Below, one piece after another: positions 16,483-26,453 of a stretch of 64,000 nucleotides of DNA. How positions within the stretch are numbered: the first letter of the stretch is position 1; each line of letters opens with the position of its first letter. Position numbers and translations under genes: made by a program. Under the pieces are notes generated by a model that worked only from the letters and a program-made list of their open reading frames with translations, did no database searches and was not told where the DNA came from. Origin of the DNA: Mycolicibacterium arabiense (GTDB lineage Bacteria; Actinomycetota; Actinomycetes; Mycobacteriales; Mycobacteriaceae); NCBI RefSeq assembly GCF_010731815.2, contig NZ_AP022593.1, positions 3,100,001-3,164,000 on the forward strand, read 5' to 3'.

Positions 16483-17805
16483 ATGGCTCAGCCCACCACC
16501 GACCCCGTCCGCTTGCCGCCCGGGCCGACGCTGCCGCGAATCGTCCAGGGCGCAGCGATGCTGATCGACAGGCCCCGCGCCCTCGACTACGCGCGCCGGC
16601 GCCACGGCCCGGTGTTCAGTGCTTCACTACCGCTGTTCGGCGACACCGTCATCCTCAGCGACCCGGATCTGATCAAGGAAGTGTTCACCGCCGGTGATCT
16701 CGTCGAGACGATCACCAACCTCGGCGACGTCATCGGCCCGGGGTCGACCTTCAGTCTCAACGGCGCGCCACATCTCGCCCGGCGCAAACTGCTCGTGCCG
16801 CCCCTGCACGGCAAGCGCATGCAGGAATACGAGAACATCATCGAGGAGGAAGTGCGTCGCGAGTTGTCCTCGTGGCCGGAGGCAACACCTTTCGCCACGC
16901 TTCCGTCGATGATGCGCATCACGCTGAATGCGATTCTGCGCGCAGTGTTCGGCGCCGAAGGACCTGAACTGGCAGCCCTGCGCGAACTGCTTCCCCCGGC
17001 GGTGCTGCTCGCGTCCCGGCTCACCGTCATGCCTGCCGCCCTGCGCCGCGACTACGGGCGATGGACTCCGTGGGGGCGCTTGGAGCGGATGCGACGCGAA
17101 TGCGACGAGCTGATCGGCACCCTCATCCGCCGCGCCAGAACCTCACCGGATCTCGACGAACGCACCGACGTGCTGGCGATGCTGGTCGCCGCAAGGGACG
17201 ACACCGGTCGACCGATTCCCGACGACCACCTCATCGACGAACTGCAGACACTGCTGGCCGCCGGCCACGAGACGACGGCCACCACCCTGGCGTGGGCCGT
17301 CGAGCGGCTTCGCCGCCACCCCGACGTGTTGGCCGAGCTGGTCGCCGAGGTCGACGCGGGCGGTTCGGATCTCCTGCAGGCCACGGTCTGGGAAGTGCAA
17401 CGCAGCCGACCGGTGATTCCGGGAGTCCTGCGCGTGACGACGCGCCGCACCCGGTTGGGTGAATGGGTCCTGCCCGCGGGGCACAGCGTGATCGCCAGCA
17501 TCGCCCTCTCCCACGCCTCCCCTGACAACTACGCCGAACCGCGGCGCTTCGACCCCACCCGCTTCCTCGATGCGAAACCTGACACCAGCACGTGGATTCC
17601 GTACGGGGGCGGTGTCCGTCGTTGTGTCGGCGCAGCTTTCGCCAACACCGAAATGCTGATCACGTTGCGAGAGATGTTGCGCACCTTCACCCTCGAACCC
17701 ACGTCGGAGCCCGACGAACGACCACGGTCCCGAGGCATCGCCAACGCCCCGGCAGCCGGGGCGATCGCCGTCGTCCACCGACGCGGTGACGAACACGGCC
17801 GATGA
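16483..17805 (+). CDS. cyp138: Cytochrome P450, CYP138-like
   Basis: A 440-residue soluble P450 monooxygenase. The I-helix motif AGHETT is at 260-265, the K-helix EVQR at 304-307, and the haem-binding YGGGVRRCVG at 374-383 with C381 as haem thiolate. The ATLPSMMRITLNAILRA stretch and length match mycobacterial CYP138, and the divergent TetR gene reproduces the Rv0135c-Rv0136 pair. Substrate unknown. AAAGGAGG lies before ATG 16483. The stop overlaps the PucR-type gene (ATGA), linking the P450 to the following catabolic run. Confidence 0.9.
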   Translation: MAQPTTDPVRLPPGPTLPRIVQGAAMLIDRPRALDYARRRHGPVFSASLPLFGDTVILSDPDLIKEVFTAGDLVETITNLGDVIGPGSTFSLNGAPHLARRKLLVPPLHGKRMQEYENIIEEEVRRELSSWPEATPFATLPSMMRITLNAILRAVFGAEGPELAALRELLPPAVLLASRLTVMPAALRRDYGRWTPWGRLERMRRECDELIGTLIRRARTSPDLDERTDVLAMLVAARDDTGRPIPDDHLIDELQTLLAAGHETTATTLAWAVERLRRHPDVLAELVAEVDAGGSDLLQATVWEVQRSRPVIPGVLRVTTRRTRLGEWVLPAGHSVIASIALSHASPDNYAEPRRFDPTRFLDAKPDTSTWIPYGGGVRRCVGAAFANTEMLITLREMLRTFTLEPTSEPDERPRSRGIANAPAAGAIAVVHRRGDEHGR

Positions 17806-19112
17806 CGCGTCCCTGGTTCGCCGACCTCGAACCCACTGAGCGTCGGGGACTTTCCAACCACTCCGTGCTGCCTCACCGCGCGCAAGCGCTCGCGGAGTCG
17901 TTGGGACCCGGCCCCGCGGGCTGGGCCGTCGAACTGGGTGCGTCGATGGCGGCGAACATCATCGCTGCGATCCCCGAGTTGGCGGTGGACGGCGTCGCCG
18001 ACGAGGTCGCCAAGGGTTGCGAGGCCGTAGCCCTTGGCGCTCTGGCCGCGATCGCGTTCGACGACCAGGTGGTCCTCGCGGAGATGCCCGAAATACTGGG
18101 AGGACCCATGGAAGTGGTGGCGCGCGGCATCGGCATCGAGCACATGCTGCGCAGCATCCACGTCGCCCACGGCACCGCCACCGGCGTGCTGCTCGACGCC
18201 GCCGAACGAGTCGTGCCCCCGTCCCGGCGCTTCGACGAGATGAGACGCATCAACGACGCACTGTTCGGCATCGTGAGCGTCCTGACCGAACGGATGGCCG
18301 ACGAGTACGCGCGCGCACACGACGCGTGGCTGACCAGCTCGGTGGCGCTGCGCGCCGAGATCGTCGAGGACCTGCTGCATGGCACCGCCGTGCCCATGGA
18401 CCGGGCCACCCGGATCCTGGGTTACGACCTGAGCCGCAGGCACCTGGCAGTGATCGTCTGGACCGCGACGACCACGCCCGCCGAACCCGTGCACTTGAGA
18501 ACCGCGGCGTCCGATGCCCTCGCCGCCGCCGGGTGCACCTCGACGCTGGTGCTTCCGGTGGGAGCCCACCGGGTGTGGGCCTGGGGTTCTCGGACGTCGA
18601 GCCCACCGGAACCGGTCGACGGCGCGACGCCACCGGCCCCGGGCGTCCGCATCGCGATCGGAACGGCGGGTTCCGGTGTCGAGGGGTTCCGGCACAGTCA
18701 TCATCAGGCGGCCGAGGCGGCGCGCATCGGCACCATGTCGACGCGTGACGTGTGGTCGTTCCGCTATGACGATCTCGACATCGTCGCGATGTTGAGCACC
18801 GACTTGCCCGCCGCCCGCGAGTTCGTCGCACGCGAACTCGGAGACCTGGCCGGCAGCACGGAATCCGTGACCGCCGTGCGCCACACGCTGAAGCGCTACC
18901 TCGACCACGACAGGAGCTTGGCCGGAGCCGCCGTCGATCTCCACGTCGCGCGCAACACCGTCGCCTACCGCGTGCAGCGCGCCGAACGACTTCGTGGTCG
19001 ACCGGCGACGGTTCGCCGCCTGCAGCTGCACGCCGCCCTCGTCCTCGCCGAAGAACTCGGTGACGCGGTTCTGCGATCGCCCGACGTCTCGGTTGGACCC
19101 GATGCCAAGTAA
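17802..19112 (+). CDS. PucR/CdaR-type transcriptional regulator
   Basis: A 436-residue regulator. The C-terminal PucR-type helix-turn-helix is clear (VRHTLKRYLDHDRSLAGAAVDLHVARNTVAYRVQRAERL, about 365-410); the middle has the GGDEF-like effector fold common in this family, and the N-terminal 150 residues are a helical sensor-like region. Such proteins often activate catabolic operons when bound to a pathway compound. It overlaps the P450 stop by four bases, so it is translated with it, and lies upstream of five catabolic genes on the same strand, its probable targets. Confidence 0.82.
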   Translation: MTRPWFADLEPTERRGLSNHSVLPHRAQALAESLGPGPAGWAVELGASMAANIIAAIPELAVDGVADEVAKGCEAVALGALAAIAFDDQVVLAEMPEILGGPMEVVARGIGIEHMLRSIHVAHGTATGVLLDAAERVVPPSRRFDEMRRINDALFGIVSVLTERMADEYARAHDAWLTSSVALRAEIVEDLLHGTAVPMDRATRILGYDLSRRHLAVIVWTATTTPAEPVHLRTAASDALAAAGCTSTLVLPVGAHRVWAWGSRTSSPPEPVDGATPPAPGVRIAIGTAGSGVEGFRHSHHQAAEAARIGTMSTRDVWSFRYDDLDIVAMLSTDLPAAREFVARELGDLAGSTESVTAVRHTLKRYLDHDRSLAGAAVDLHVARNTVAYRVQRAERLRGRPATVRRLQLHAALVLAEELGDAVLRSPDVSVGPDAK

Positions 19113-19212
19113 GTAGCGCCGAAACTGGACTGAGGACCAGGACCGGGACGGTCGCCACACAGTTGACTGAGGCACTGAGCCGGTCGAACGACCGGCAGAC
19201 GTGGAGTAGTCG

Positions 19213-20172
19213 ATGGTCGTCCACCTCGTCAGATACGAGCACAACGAGCGAACGTCGTGGGGCGTCCTCGCCGGTGACCTCATCTCGCCTCTCGACGGCG
19301 AATATCCCCGCACCGCCGACCTCATCGAGCACGGCCGAGCCGACTGGATCGCTGCGGCAGCGCGCGCCGGTGACGTCTCGGCGGCCGATGTCCAGTTGCT
19401 CTCACCGGTCACCACTGCCTGCCGGGTGATGTGTCAGGGCGCCAACTACCGCCAACATGCCATCGAGTCCGGGATGAACCCCGACGCACGTGCGTTCAAC
19501 CTGTTCTTCGACAAGACGGATGCCTCCGTCACCGGCCCCCGAGATCCGGTCACCCGTCCGGCCCACGTCACCCTGCTGGACTACGAGATCGAGCTGGCCC
19601 TGGTCCTGCGCGGGACGGTGACCGAGCCGACGACGGTCACCAACGAAAATCTGCACGAGTACGTCTTCGGCGTGACGATCGGCAACGACCTCTCGGCGCG
19701 AGACGTCCAGTTGCCACAGGGCCAGTTCCTCAAGGGCAAGAGTTACCGCGGCTTCTGCCCACTGGGGCCCGTGCTGGCGGTGCTCGAACCCGACGACGTA
19801 CGCCTGCTCGACGACCTCGAACTCCGCTTGGAGGTCAACGGGTCACTGCGGCAGACCGACAGCACCGCGAACATGCTCTACAAGCCTGCCGAAACGCTGA
19901 CCGAGCTGAGCGAATTCTGCAACTGGGACCCCGGTGACGTCCTGCTGACCGGGACCCCGCACGGCATCGTGGCGGGTTCGCCCCCGGCGTTCGTCCGTCG
20001 ACTGGCCACGGCGCTGCTCCCCGAGGACAAGCTGTGGGCAGCCTTCGTGAAGCTCAACCAGCGCAAGCCCTATCTGCAGCCCGGTGACGTCGTCACCGCC
20101 TCCATCCGACATGCCGCCGGGACTCTCGACCTGGGCACCCAGCGGAACACCATCGTCGCCGCGAACCCCTGA
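19213..20172 (+). CDS. Fumarylacetoacetate hydrolase (FAH) family protein
   Basis: A 319-residue FAH-fold enzyme. Members hydrolyse or decarboxylate C-C bonds in ring-cleavage products using a divalent metal. The acidic metal ligands are recognisable in LLDYEIELALV and in IGNDLSARDVQ, with the lysine of FLKGKSYRGFCPLGP and the C-terminal LLTGTPHGIV loop. ATG 19213 has GGAG six bases upstream. It is followed after 15 bp by the dioxygenase gene, so it probably acts on that enzyme's product. It could equally be a hydratase or decarboxylase of the same fold. Confidence 0.87.
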   Translation: MVVHLVRYEHNERTSWGVLAGDLISPLDGEYPRTADLIEHGRADWIAAAARAGDVSAADVQLLSPVTTACRVMCQGANYRQHAIESGMNPDARAFNLFFDKTDASVTGPRDPVTRPAHVTLLDYEIELALVLRGTVTEPTTVTNENLHEYVFGVTIGNDLSARDVQLPQGQFLKGKSYRGFCPLGPVLAVLEPDDVRLLDDLELRLEVNGSLRQTDSTANMLYKPAETLTELSEFCNWDPGDVLLTGTPHGIVAGSPPAFVRRLATALLPEDKLWAAFVKLNQRKPYLQPGDVVTASIRHAAGTLDLGTQRNTIVAANP

Positions 20173-20187
20173 GAGGAGAGCACAGCC

Positions 20188-20874
20188 ATGAGTGCTACAC
20201 CCAGTCCCCTACAACCGCCCGATTCGAACGACGCCGAGACCACGACAGCACCCAACCTCGACGACCTCCCCGATCGCCTCGTACCCGACTTCATCGCCCA
20301 CTGGGTGGTCAAGACTGCGCGCAGCGACGAGATGATCGACTGGTACGGGCACGTCTTCGGTGCCCGCGTCGTACACGAGGACAGCCAGATCGCCTTCCTC
20401 ACCTGGGACCACGAAAGCCACCGGCTGGCGTTGGTGAAGCTTCCAGCGCCCCTCCGGCACGTCTTTCCGCTGGCGCGCTGGCGGCGAAAGACCTACGGCA
20501 TCGACCATCTCGCCTTCACGTTCACCTCGATCGAGAGATTGCTGCTGACCTACGAACGGCTCAAGCAGGTGGGCATCACCCCGGTGTGGTCCATCAACCA
20601 CGGACCGACGACGAGTTTGTACTACGAAGACCCGGAGGGCATTCGGCTGGAATTCCAGACGGAGAACTTCCCCACCGCCCAGCAGACCGCGGAGTACTTC
20701 AACAGCGCCGAGTTCGACGACAACCCGATCGGCATCGACATCGATCCCGACTATCTGCTCGAACGGCTTCGCGCCGGCACCGACCGCGATCAGCTGCTCA
20801 AGCGCGGCGCCGGAACCCGCCCCGGGACCAAACCCCGATCGAACAAGCGGGCCATCACATGGAAGACGTTGTGA
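20188..20874 (+). CDS. VOC-family extradiol dioxygenase-like protein
   Basis: A 228-residue vicinal-oxygen-chelate protein with the extradiol-dioxygenase pattern: metal ligands H38 (AHWVVKT), H107 (GIDHLAF) and E155 (IRLEF), and a second-shell H138 with Y145/Y146 in NHGPTTSLYYEDPEG. Type I extradiol dioxygenases open catechol-type rings with O2 and Fe(II). This one is a single-domain form. AGAGGAGAG precedes ATG 20188. Flanked by FAH and FAD-hydroxylase genes, it is the probable ring-cleaving step. A non-catalytic VOC role cannot be excluded. Confidence 0.8.
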   Translation: MSATPSPLQPPDSNDAETTTAPNLDDLPDRLVPDFIAHWVVKTARSDEMIDWYGHVFGARVVHEDSQIAFLTWDHESHRLALVKLPAPLRHVFPLARWRRKTYGIDHLAFTFTSIERLLLTYERLKQVGITPVWSINHGPTTSLYYEDPEGIRLEFQTENFPTAQQTAEYFNSAEFDDNPIGIDIDPDYLLERLRAGTDRDQLLKRGAGTRPGTKPRSNKRAITWKTL

Positions 20875-20877
20875 GGC

Positions 20878-22668
20878 ATGCTCACTGAATCAACGATGAT
20901 CGTCGGCGCCGGTGCCTCGGGATCCACACTGGCCCTGTTGCTGGCTCGTTACGGCATCCCGAGCACCGTCATCGAGGAACGCCTGAACACTCGAGTCCAT
21001 CCGGCCGCGCACGTGATCAACGCCCGGACCCTCGAGATCTGGAACCAGGCCTCTCCTACCCTGGGACGTGCGCTGGAATCGATCACCCCGCCCATCGACA
21101 CCGTCAACGTCATCCGCTGGTGCACCGACGTGCGGTCAGACCCCATCGGCGAGATCGACCTGTTGTCGCAACCGGAGCGGCTCGCCGAAGTGCGCACGCA
21201 CAGTTCCCATCTCATCTCCCACATCGGTCAGCATCTGCTCATGCCGGTGCTGTGGAAGGAGTTGGAGGACGAGCCCCTGATCGACTTCCGGCGGGGCTGG
21301 CGTGCCGATCTCGACGGCGAGAAGTTGGCACTGCGGTCGGCGGGCGGCGAGACGACCGTCGTCTCGCCGCGGTTCGTCATCGCCGCAGACGGGGCGAACA
21401 GCCGTTTGCGCGACGCTGCGGGCATCACGATGACCGGGCCGGTACTGGCGAACATGGGCAGCGTGTTCTTCCACGCACCCGATCTCCATTCGGATGGGGC
21501 TTGCCGACCCCTGCTCAGCTGGATCTACCATCCGCGGTTCAGTGGGGTCATGATCGCCCATGCCGATGACGACTACGTGCTGATGACGCCGTATCTGCAT
21601 GCCGCTCAGTCGATTGCGGCTGACAGCCGACGCTACTGGAATGGCATTCTCCCGCAGGTGATCGGGTCCGCCGACTACCGCATTCGGTCGACCGGAACCT
21701 GGACCATGACCAAGCAGATCGCCGATGGGTTCCGCCAGGGGCCGCTGCTACTCGTCGGGGATGCAGCGCACCGATTCCCCCACACCGGCGGCTTCGGTCT
21801 CAACAGCGGCGTGCAGGACGCCCACAACGTCGCCTGGAAGCTAGCGGCCATCGTGCAGGACGGGGCATCCGATTCCCTGCTGGACACCTACGAGGCCGAG
21901 AGGCGGCCCGTCGTCACGCGGTTCGCCGAGCAGAGCACCCACAACCACTTCACGCTCGACGAGGTCACGAGGCCGTTGGGCATCACCAACCGCTCACTGC
22001 ACCAGGCCACCGAGATGATGGGCAAGCTGCCCCTGGACTGGGTGCCCGACCCGGTGATCGCCCGAGTCGCGGACGCATTGACCATCGCTCAGACGTCGCG
22101 GACGAGGCGTCTGCTTCGCAAGGGCGCCCGCAGCAGGCGTTTGCGAGAACGGATGGCCTGCGCCATCCCTGGGCAGGAAGAGCACTTCGTGGCCAGCGGC
22201 TTGGAGTTCGGCTACGGCTACGCCAGCCGGCTCATCGACACCTCGGAGGGCCGTTGCCCAGAGGGCGACGTCGCCCTGTATCAACCCACCACCCACCCTG
22301 GCGCTCGCCTGCCGCACGCGATCATTCGGGGCGAGGACGCCTCTGGTTCGTCGACGCACGATGCGATCGCGCGCAGGGGACTCACCGTGTTCACCGCCGA
22401 TCCGCACGGCTGGACCGCGGCGATCACGCGCACGCCGATGCCGGTTCCGCTGACGGTGGTACCCCTGGCCCGCGACGACGATCAACCCGTCATCGACGTG
22501 TTCGAGGTCGGCGACGAGGGTGCCGTCGTGGTGCGACCCGATGGCCACGTCGTATGGCGCACCACCAACGGCCCATCGGCGGTCGACCGTCTGCGCACAT
22601 TCATCGAACACTGCTGGAAGGATGTCTATCCGCATGCGAGCGCCGACGCCAGCCCACACATCGCCTAG
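20878..22668 (+). CDS. Class A FAD-dependent aromatic hydroxylase (PheA/TfdB/MhpA type)
   Basis: A 596-residue flavoprotein monooxygenase. It has the N-terminal GAGASG (10-15) FAD site, a DG motif at D171-G172 (AADGANSRLR) and the GD motif G294-D295 in LLVGDAAHRFPHTGGFGLN, followed by a C-terminal thioredoxin-like domain as in phenol hydroxylases. Such enzymes use NAD(P)H and O2 to hydroxylate phenolic rings, giving catechols for extradiol cleavage. It starts three bases after the dioxygenase stop, so both are one transcript. Substrate unknown. Confidence 0.88.
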   Translation: MLTESTMIVGAGASGSTLALLLARYGIPSTVIEERLNTRVHPAAHVINARTLEIWNQASPTLGRALESITPPIDTVNVIRWCTDVRSDPIGEIDLLSQPERLAEVRTHSSHLISHIGQHLLMPVLWKELEDEPLIDFRRGWRADLDGEKLALRSAGGETTVVSPRFVIAADGANSRLRDAAGITMTGPVLANMGSVFFHAPDLHSDGACRPLLSWIYHPRFSGVMIAHADDDYVLMTPYLHAAQSIAADSRRYWNGILPQVIGSADYRIRSTGTWTMTKQIADGFRQGPLLLVGDAAHRFPHTGGFGLNSGVQDAHNVAWKLAAIVQDGASDSLLDTYEAERRPVVTRFAEQSTHNHFTLDEVTRPLGITNRSLHQATEMMGKLPLDWVPDPVIARVADALTIAQTSRTRRLLRKGARSRRLRERMACAIPGQEEHFVASGLEFGYGYASRLIDTSEGRCPEGDVALYQPTTHPGARLPHAIIRGEDASGSSTHDAIARRGLTVFTADPHGWTAAITRTPMPVPLTVVPLARDDDQPVIDVFEVGDEGAVVVRPDGHVVWRTTNGPSAVDRLRTFIEHCWKDVYPHASADASPHIA

Positions 22669-22680
22669 CCAGAAGGACGC

Positions 22681-25026
22681 GTGACACCCGTGACGGTTCC
22701 CCACCCCTCGTCGCCCGCTGGGGCTGGTGAACATCCGGCGACCGGCTCGGATCTCGATCTGATCGCGTCCCGCGTACTGTGGCTGTCGGCCGCAATGGTG
22801 CACCATGCCAACCGGATTCGCGTCAATCCCAGCGGTATGAAGGTCGGCGGTCACCAGGCATCGTCGGCATCGATGGTGGGCATCATGACGTCGTTGTACT
22901 TCGACCAGCTTCAGGCCGGGGACAGAGTGTCGGTGAAACCCCACGCCTCTCCGGTGTTGCACGGCATCAACTACCTGCTCGGCTACCTCGACGAGCGCTA
23001 CATGACGACTCTGCGGGAGTTCGGCGGTCTGCAGAGCTACCCGAGTCGCACCAAGGACCCCGATCCCGTCGACTACTCCACGGGATCGGTGGGCATCGGG
23101 GCAACCGCCCCGATCTGGGCGAGCTTCGCACGTCGCTACGTGGACACCGCCTTCGGACGGACCGGAGCCGGACGTCAGTACTCCCTGGTCGGTGACGCCG
23201 AACTGGACGAAGGCGCCGTCTGGGAAGCGGTGATGGACCCCACGGTGCAAGAACTGGGTGAAGTCGTCTGGATCGTCGACATGAACCGGCAGTCTCTGGA
23301 CCGCGTCGTTCCCCACATCGCCTCGGGGCGGCTGCAGGACATGTTCGCGGCGGCCGGATGGCAGGTGCTGACGGTGAAGTTCGGCAAGGTGCTCGAGGAG
23401 CTGTTCACCCGTCCCGGCGGGGACGCGCTGCGCACCCGAATCGTGACGATGCCCAACCCCGAATATCAACGACTGCTGCGCTGTTCCGCCGAGGACCTGC
23501 GCTCGCGGCTACCGGGTGACGGCGAGGACGCAGACGGTGTGGCGGCAGTGATCGCCGACCTCGACGACGCAACGCTTCTGCAAGCGATCGGCAATCTCGG
23601 CGGCCACGACATCGCCACGCTGCAGGAGGCGTACGGGCAGATCGACGACACCCGCCCCACGGTGATCCTCGCCTACACGATCAAGGGTTACGGCCTACCG
23701 ACCCAGGGCCATCCGCAGAACCACTCCTCACTGTTGACCGACGAGCAATTCGTCCAGCTGGCCGAGACGCTCGGCGAGGACCCGCAGCAGCCGTTCCAAC
23801 GGTTCGATCCGCAGTCCCCACCCGGCCGGCTCTGTCTGCAGGTCGCCGAGCGGCTGCGCCGAGACGACGTTCGCCTCTCCGAACCGCCACGGGTTCCCAC
23901 CGACATCGGACGCACCCCGCCCGCGGTGTCCAACACCCAGAGTGCACTCGGACGCACACTGCTCGACCTGTCCAGGGACGCACCCGATGTCGCGAAGCGC
24001 GTGGTCACCGTGAGCCCCGACGTCAGCTCCAGCACGAACCTGGCGGGATGGCTGAACAAGGTGGGTGTGTGGTCGCCGTCGGAGCGGCCCGACTGGTTCG
24101 CCGACGACCGAGACACGCTGATGCACTGGCGCGAACATCCAACCGGTCAGCACATGGAACTCGGCATCGCCGAGGTCAACCTCGTCGGGCTGCTCGGCGA
24201 ACTGGGCGCCACCTGGAGTCGTTGGGGCCAGCCGCTGTTCCCGATCGGCGTGCTCTACGACCCGTTCGTCGAGCGTGCGCTGGAACCGTGGTCCTTCGGG
24301 ATCTACGCCGGCGGGCAGTCGATCCTGGTGGGCACCCCGTCCGGGGTCACTCTGTCCGCCGAAGGCGGTGCGCATCAATCGATCAAGACGCCGTCCATCG
24401 GACTCGAGCAGCCCGGTTGCATCAGTTACGAGCCGGCATTCGCCGCCGAGGTCGAATGGATTCTGCTGCACTGCATCAGCCGACTGGGCCGCCCCGACGG
24501 CACGTCGTCCTATCTCCGGCTGTCGACGCGGCCGGTACGGCAGGAACTGGCCCGCGTCCCGTCCGATGCCGCCGCTCGGGAACGCCGCCGTCGACACGTG
24601 CTCGCCGGCGCGTACACACTGCAGTCGGCCACCAAGCCCGCGGTGTGCATCGTGGCGATGGGCGCACTGGTCACCGAAGCCGTCCTGGCGGCGGACCGGC
24701 TCGCCGACATGGGTGTCGAGGCCGAGGTCGTCTGCGTGACGAGCCCGGACCTGCTCTACCGCGCCGTGCAGAGCCGGGACGGGCTCGCCGAAGCCCCGTC
24801 GTGGATCATCGATCAGGTCTTCCCCGCCGATCGCGCCGCGCCGATGGTCACCGTGCTCGACGGGCACCCCCACACCCTCACCTTTCTGGCGACCGTCAAC
24901 CGGGTCCGGTGTAAGTCGTTGGGGGTCAACGCCTTCGGACAGGTGGGTGACCTCGATTCGGTGTACCGCCACCACGGCATCGACACCGACGGCATCGTGC
25001 GGGCAGCGCTCGACGTCTGCAGCTAG
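22681..25026 (+). CDS. AceE/transketolase-like thiamine diphosphate enzyme (orphan E1)
   Basis: A 781-residue protein laid out like homodimeric pyruvate dehydrogenase E1 (AceE) or transketolase: TPP domain first (GGHQAS 57-61, KPHASP 87-91, GDAELDEG 171-178 with N202 29 residues on, as in the GD...N magnesium site), then a pyrimidine domain (QHMELGIAEVNLVGLLGELG) and a C-terminal transketolase domain. It is about 100 residues shorter than AceE. No E2 or E3 subunit gene is nearby. In this operon it may decarboxylate or transfer two carbons from a 2-oxo acid made by ring cleavage. The GTG start at 22681 has AGAAGGA close upstream; GTG 22690 is possible. Confidence 0.82.
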   Translation: MTPVTVPHPSSPAGAGEHPATGSDLDLIASRVLWLSAAMVHHANRIRVNPSGMKVGGHQASSASMVGIMTSLYFDQLQAGDRVSVKPHASPVLHGINYLLGYLDERYMTTLREFGGLQSYPSRTKDPDPVDYSTGSVGIGATAPIWASFARRYVDTAFGRTGAGRQYSLVGDAELDEGAVWEAVMDPTVQELGEVVWIVDMNRQSLDRVVPHIASGRLQDMFAAAGWQVLTVKFGKVLEELFTRPGGDALRTRIVTMPNPEYQRLLRCSAEDLRSRLPGDGEDADGVAAVIADLDDATLLQAIGNLGGHDIATLQEAYGQIDDTRPTVILAYTIKGYGLPTQGHPQNHSSLLTDEQFVQLAETLGEDPQQPFQRFDPQSPPGRLCLQVAERLRRDDVRLSEPPRVPTDIGRTPPAVSNTQSALGRTLLDLSRDAPDVAKRVVTVSPDVSSSTNLAGWLNKVGVWSPSERPDWFADDRDTLMHWREHPTGQHMELGIAEVNLVGLLGELGATWSRWGQPLFPIGVLYDPFVERALEPWSFGIYAGGQSILVGTPSGVTLSAEGGAHQSIKTPSIGLEQPGCISYEPAFAAEVEWILLHCISRLGRPDGTSSYLRLSTRPVRQELARVPSDAAARERRRRHVLAGAYTLQSATKPAVCIVAMGALVTEAVLAADRLADMGVEAEVVCVTSPDLLYRAVQSRDGLAEAPSWIIDQVFPADRAAPMVTVLDGHPHTLTFLATVNRVRCKSLGVNAFGQVGDLDSVYRHHGIDTDGIVRAALDVCS

Positions 25027-25143
25027 CCGGCCATCGGCACGGCGACGGCAGCCCGCAACGGTCGGACTCGAGTCCAATCCGCAGTGGGGAATTTGGTCTC
25101 GCAGTCCAGGACACCACGTGCCGGCGAGCGGTTTCATGAGTCG

Positions 25144-26451
25144 ATGACCGACGATCACCGCGACATGCAGGCGACGCACTGTCCGCATTCGTCCAGTGCC
25201 CCAGCCGAAGTGTCCGCCGCGCCGCGGCTGGTCTCGACACGACCGGTGCCCGTCTACGACGAGGACCTCTACTCCCCCGCGGCGATTGCCGACCCCCATC
25301 CACACTATGCGGCGATGCGGGCGCTGGGACCGGTGGTGTGGTTGAGCAAACACCGGATGTACGCCGCTCCGAGGTTCGAGTCTGCGCGCGCCGCCCTTGC
25401 CGACGACGAGACGTTCCGGTCGGGGGATGCCGTGGCCATCACCCGGCTGGCGCAGCTCACCGGCCGCAAGACGACCATAGTGTGCGACGGCGAGGCCCAT
25501 CTGGCGCGGCGCAAGCTGGTCACGTCACGTCTGACGCCCCGCGCGCTCAGGTCCCTCAAGCCCGACGTCGAAGCGATGGCCGTGGAAATCGTCGACGGCG
25601 CCGTGCGCAAGGGCCGCATCGACGCGGTTGCCGACATGGCTCTGGCGATGCCGTTGACCGTCGTTCCCGACATGATGGGCTGGCCGCAGCACGCACGCGG
25701 TCACCTATTGCCCTGGGGCGTGGCGGCATTCGACTACGCCGGCCCGGCGAACCGGTTGTTCCTGCGATCACTGCCCGGCGTCATCGCGATGCGACTGTTC
25801 GTCGCACGGCTGGTGCGCACACGCGAGGTAATGCCCGGCGGTATCGCCGCCGAATTGCTCGAGGCCGTCGACTCCGGTGCGTTGACGAAGTCGCAGTGCG
25901 CGCTGCTGCTCATCGACGTGCTGGCTCCCTCCATCGACACCACCGCAAGCATCATCGCCGCCGCCGTTCAACTGTTCGCCGATCATCCCGAGCAGTTCGA
26001 GGAACTGCGCCGCGACCGCCGGCTGATGCCGAACGCGGTCAACGAGGTGGTACGGCACGCTTCCCCGTTGCGCGCCTTCACCCGTCGCGTGCACCACGCG
26101 ACCGAACTGGCCACACACACCATTCCGGGCGGTTCGCAGCTCCTCGTGCTCTTCGCCTCGGCCAACCGCGATGAGACGGTGTTTCCCGAACCCGACGAAT
26201 TCGACATTCACCGCGACACCACCGGCCAGTTGGGTTTCGGCTACGGAACCCATACCTGCGGCGGCCAGGGCTTGGCCCGGATGGAGACCGCCGCCATCCT
26301 GTCCGCCCTGCTCGATCGCGTCGAGCGCATCCGCCGCATCGGCACCGGACGCAGGGCCATCAACAACGTCATATACCGCTGGGAGTCACTGCCGGTGGAA
26401 CTCACCCCTCGCCGATCCGCGGCCACCGAGTCTCGAGAACAGGAGTGCTGA
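25144..26451 (+). CDS. Cytochrome P450 (second of the cluster)
   Basis: A 435-residue P450 with haem motif FGYGTHTCGG (C372), K-helix EVVR (301-304) and an I-helix where the usual AGxxT is APSIDTT (261-267). This acid-threonine variant is seen in several bacterial P450s that use ferredoxin partners. The open frame begins at GTG 25084; ATG 25144 is chosen because it gives normal P450 N-terminal length, but neither start has a clear ribosome binding site. The stop overlaps the region of the ferredoxin start, so the two genes form an electron-transfer pair. Substrate unknown. Confidence 0.87.
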   Translation: MTDDHRDMQATHCPHSSSAPAEVSAAPRLVSTRPVPVYDEDLYSPAAIADPHPHYAAMRALGPVVWLSKHRMYAAPRFESARAALADDETFRSGDAVAITRLAQLTGRKTTIVCDGEAHLARRKLVTSRLTPRALRSLKPDVEAMAVEIVDGAVRKGRIDAVADMALAMPLTVVPDMMGWPQHARGHLLPWGVAAFDYAGPANRLFLRSLPGVIAMRLFVARLVRTREVMPGGIAAELLEAVDSGALTKSQCALLLIDVLAPSIDTTASIIAAAVQLFADHPEQFEELRRDRRLMPNAVNEVVRHASPLRAFTRRVHHATELATHTIPGGSQLLVLFASANRDETVFPEPDEFDIHRDTTGQLGFGYGTHTCGGQGLARMETAAILSALLDRVERIRRIGTGRRAINNVIYRWESLPVELTPRRSAATESREQEC

Positions 26452-26453
26452 TC

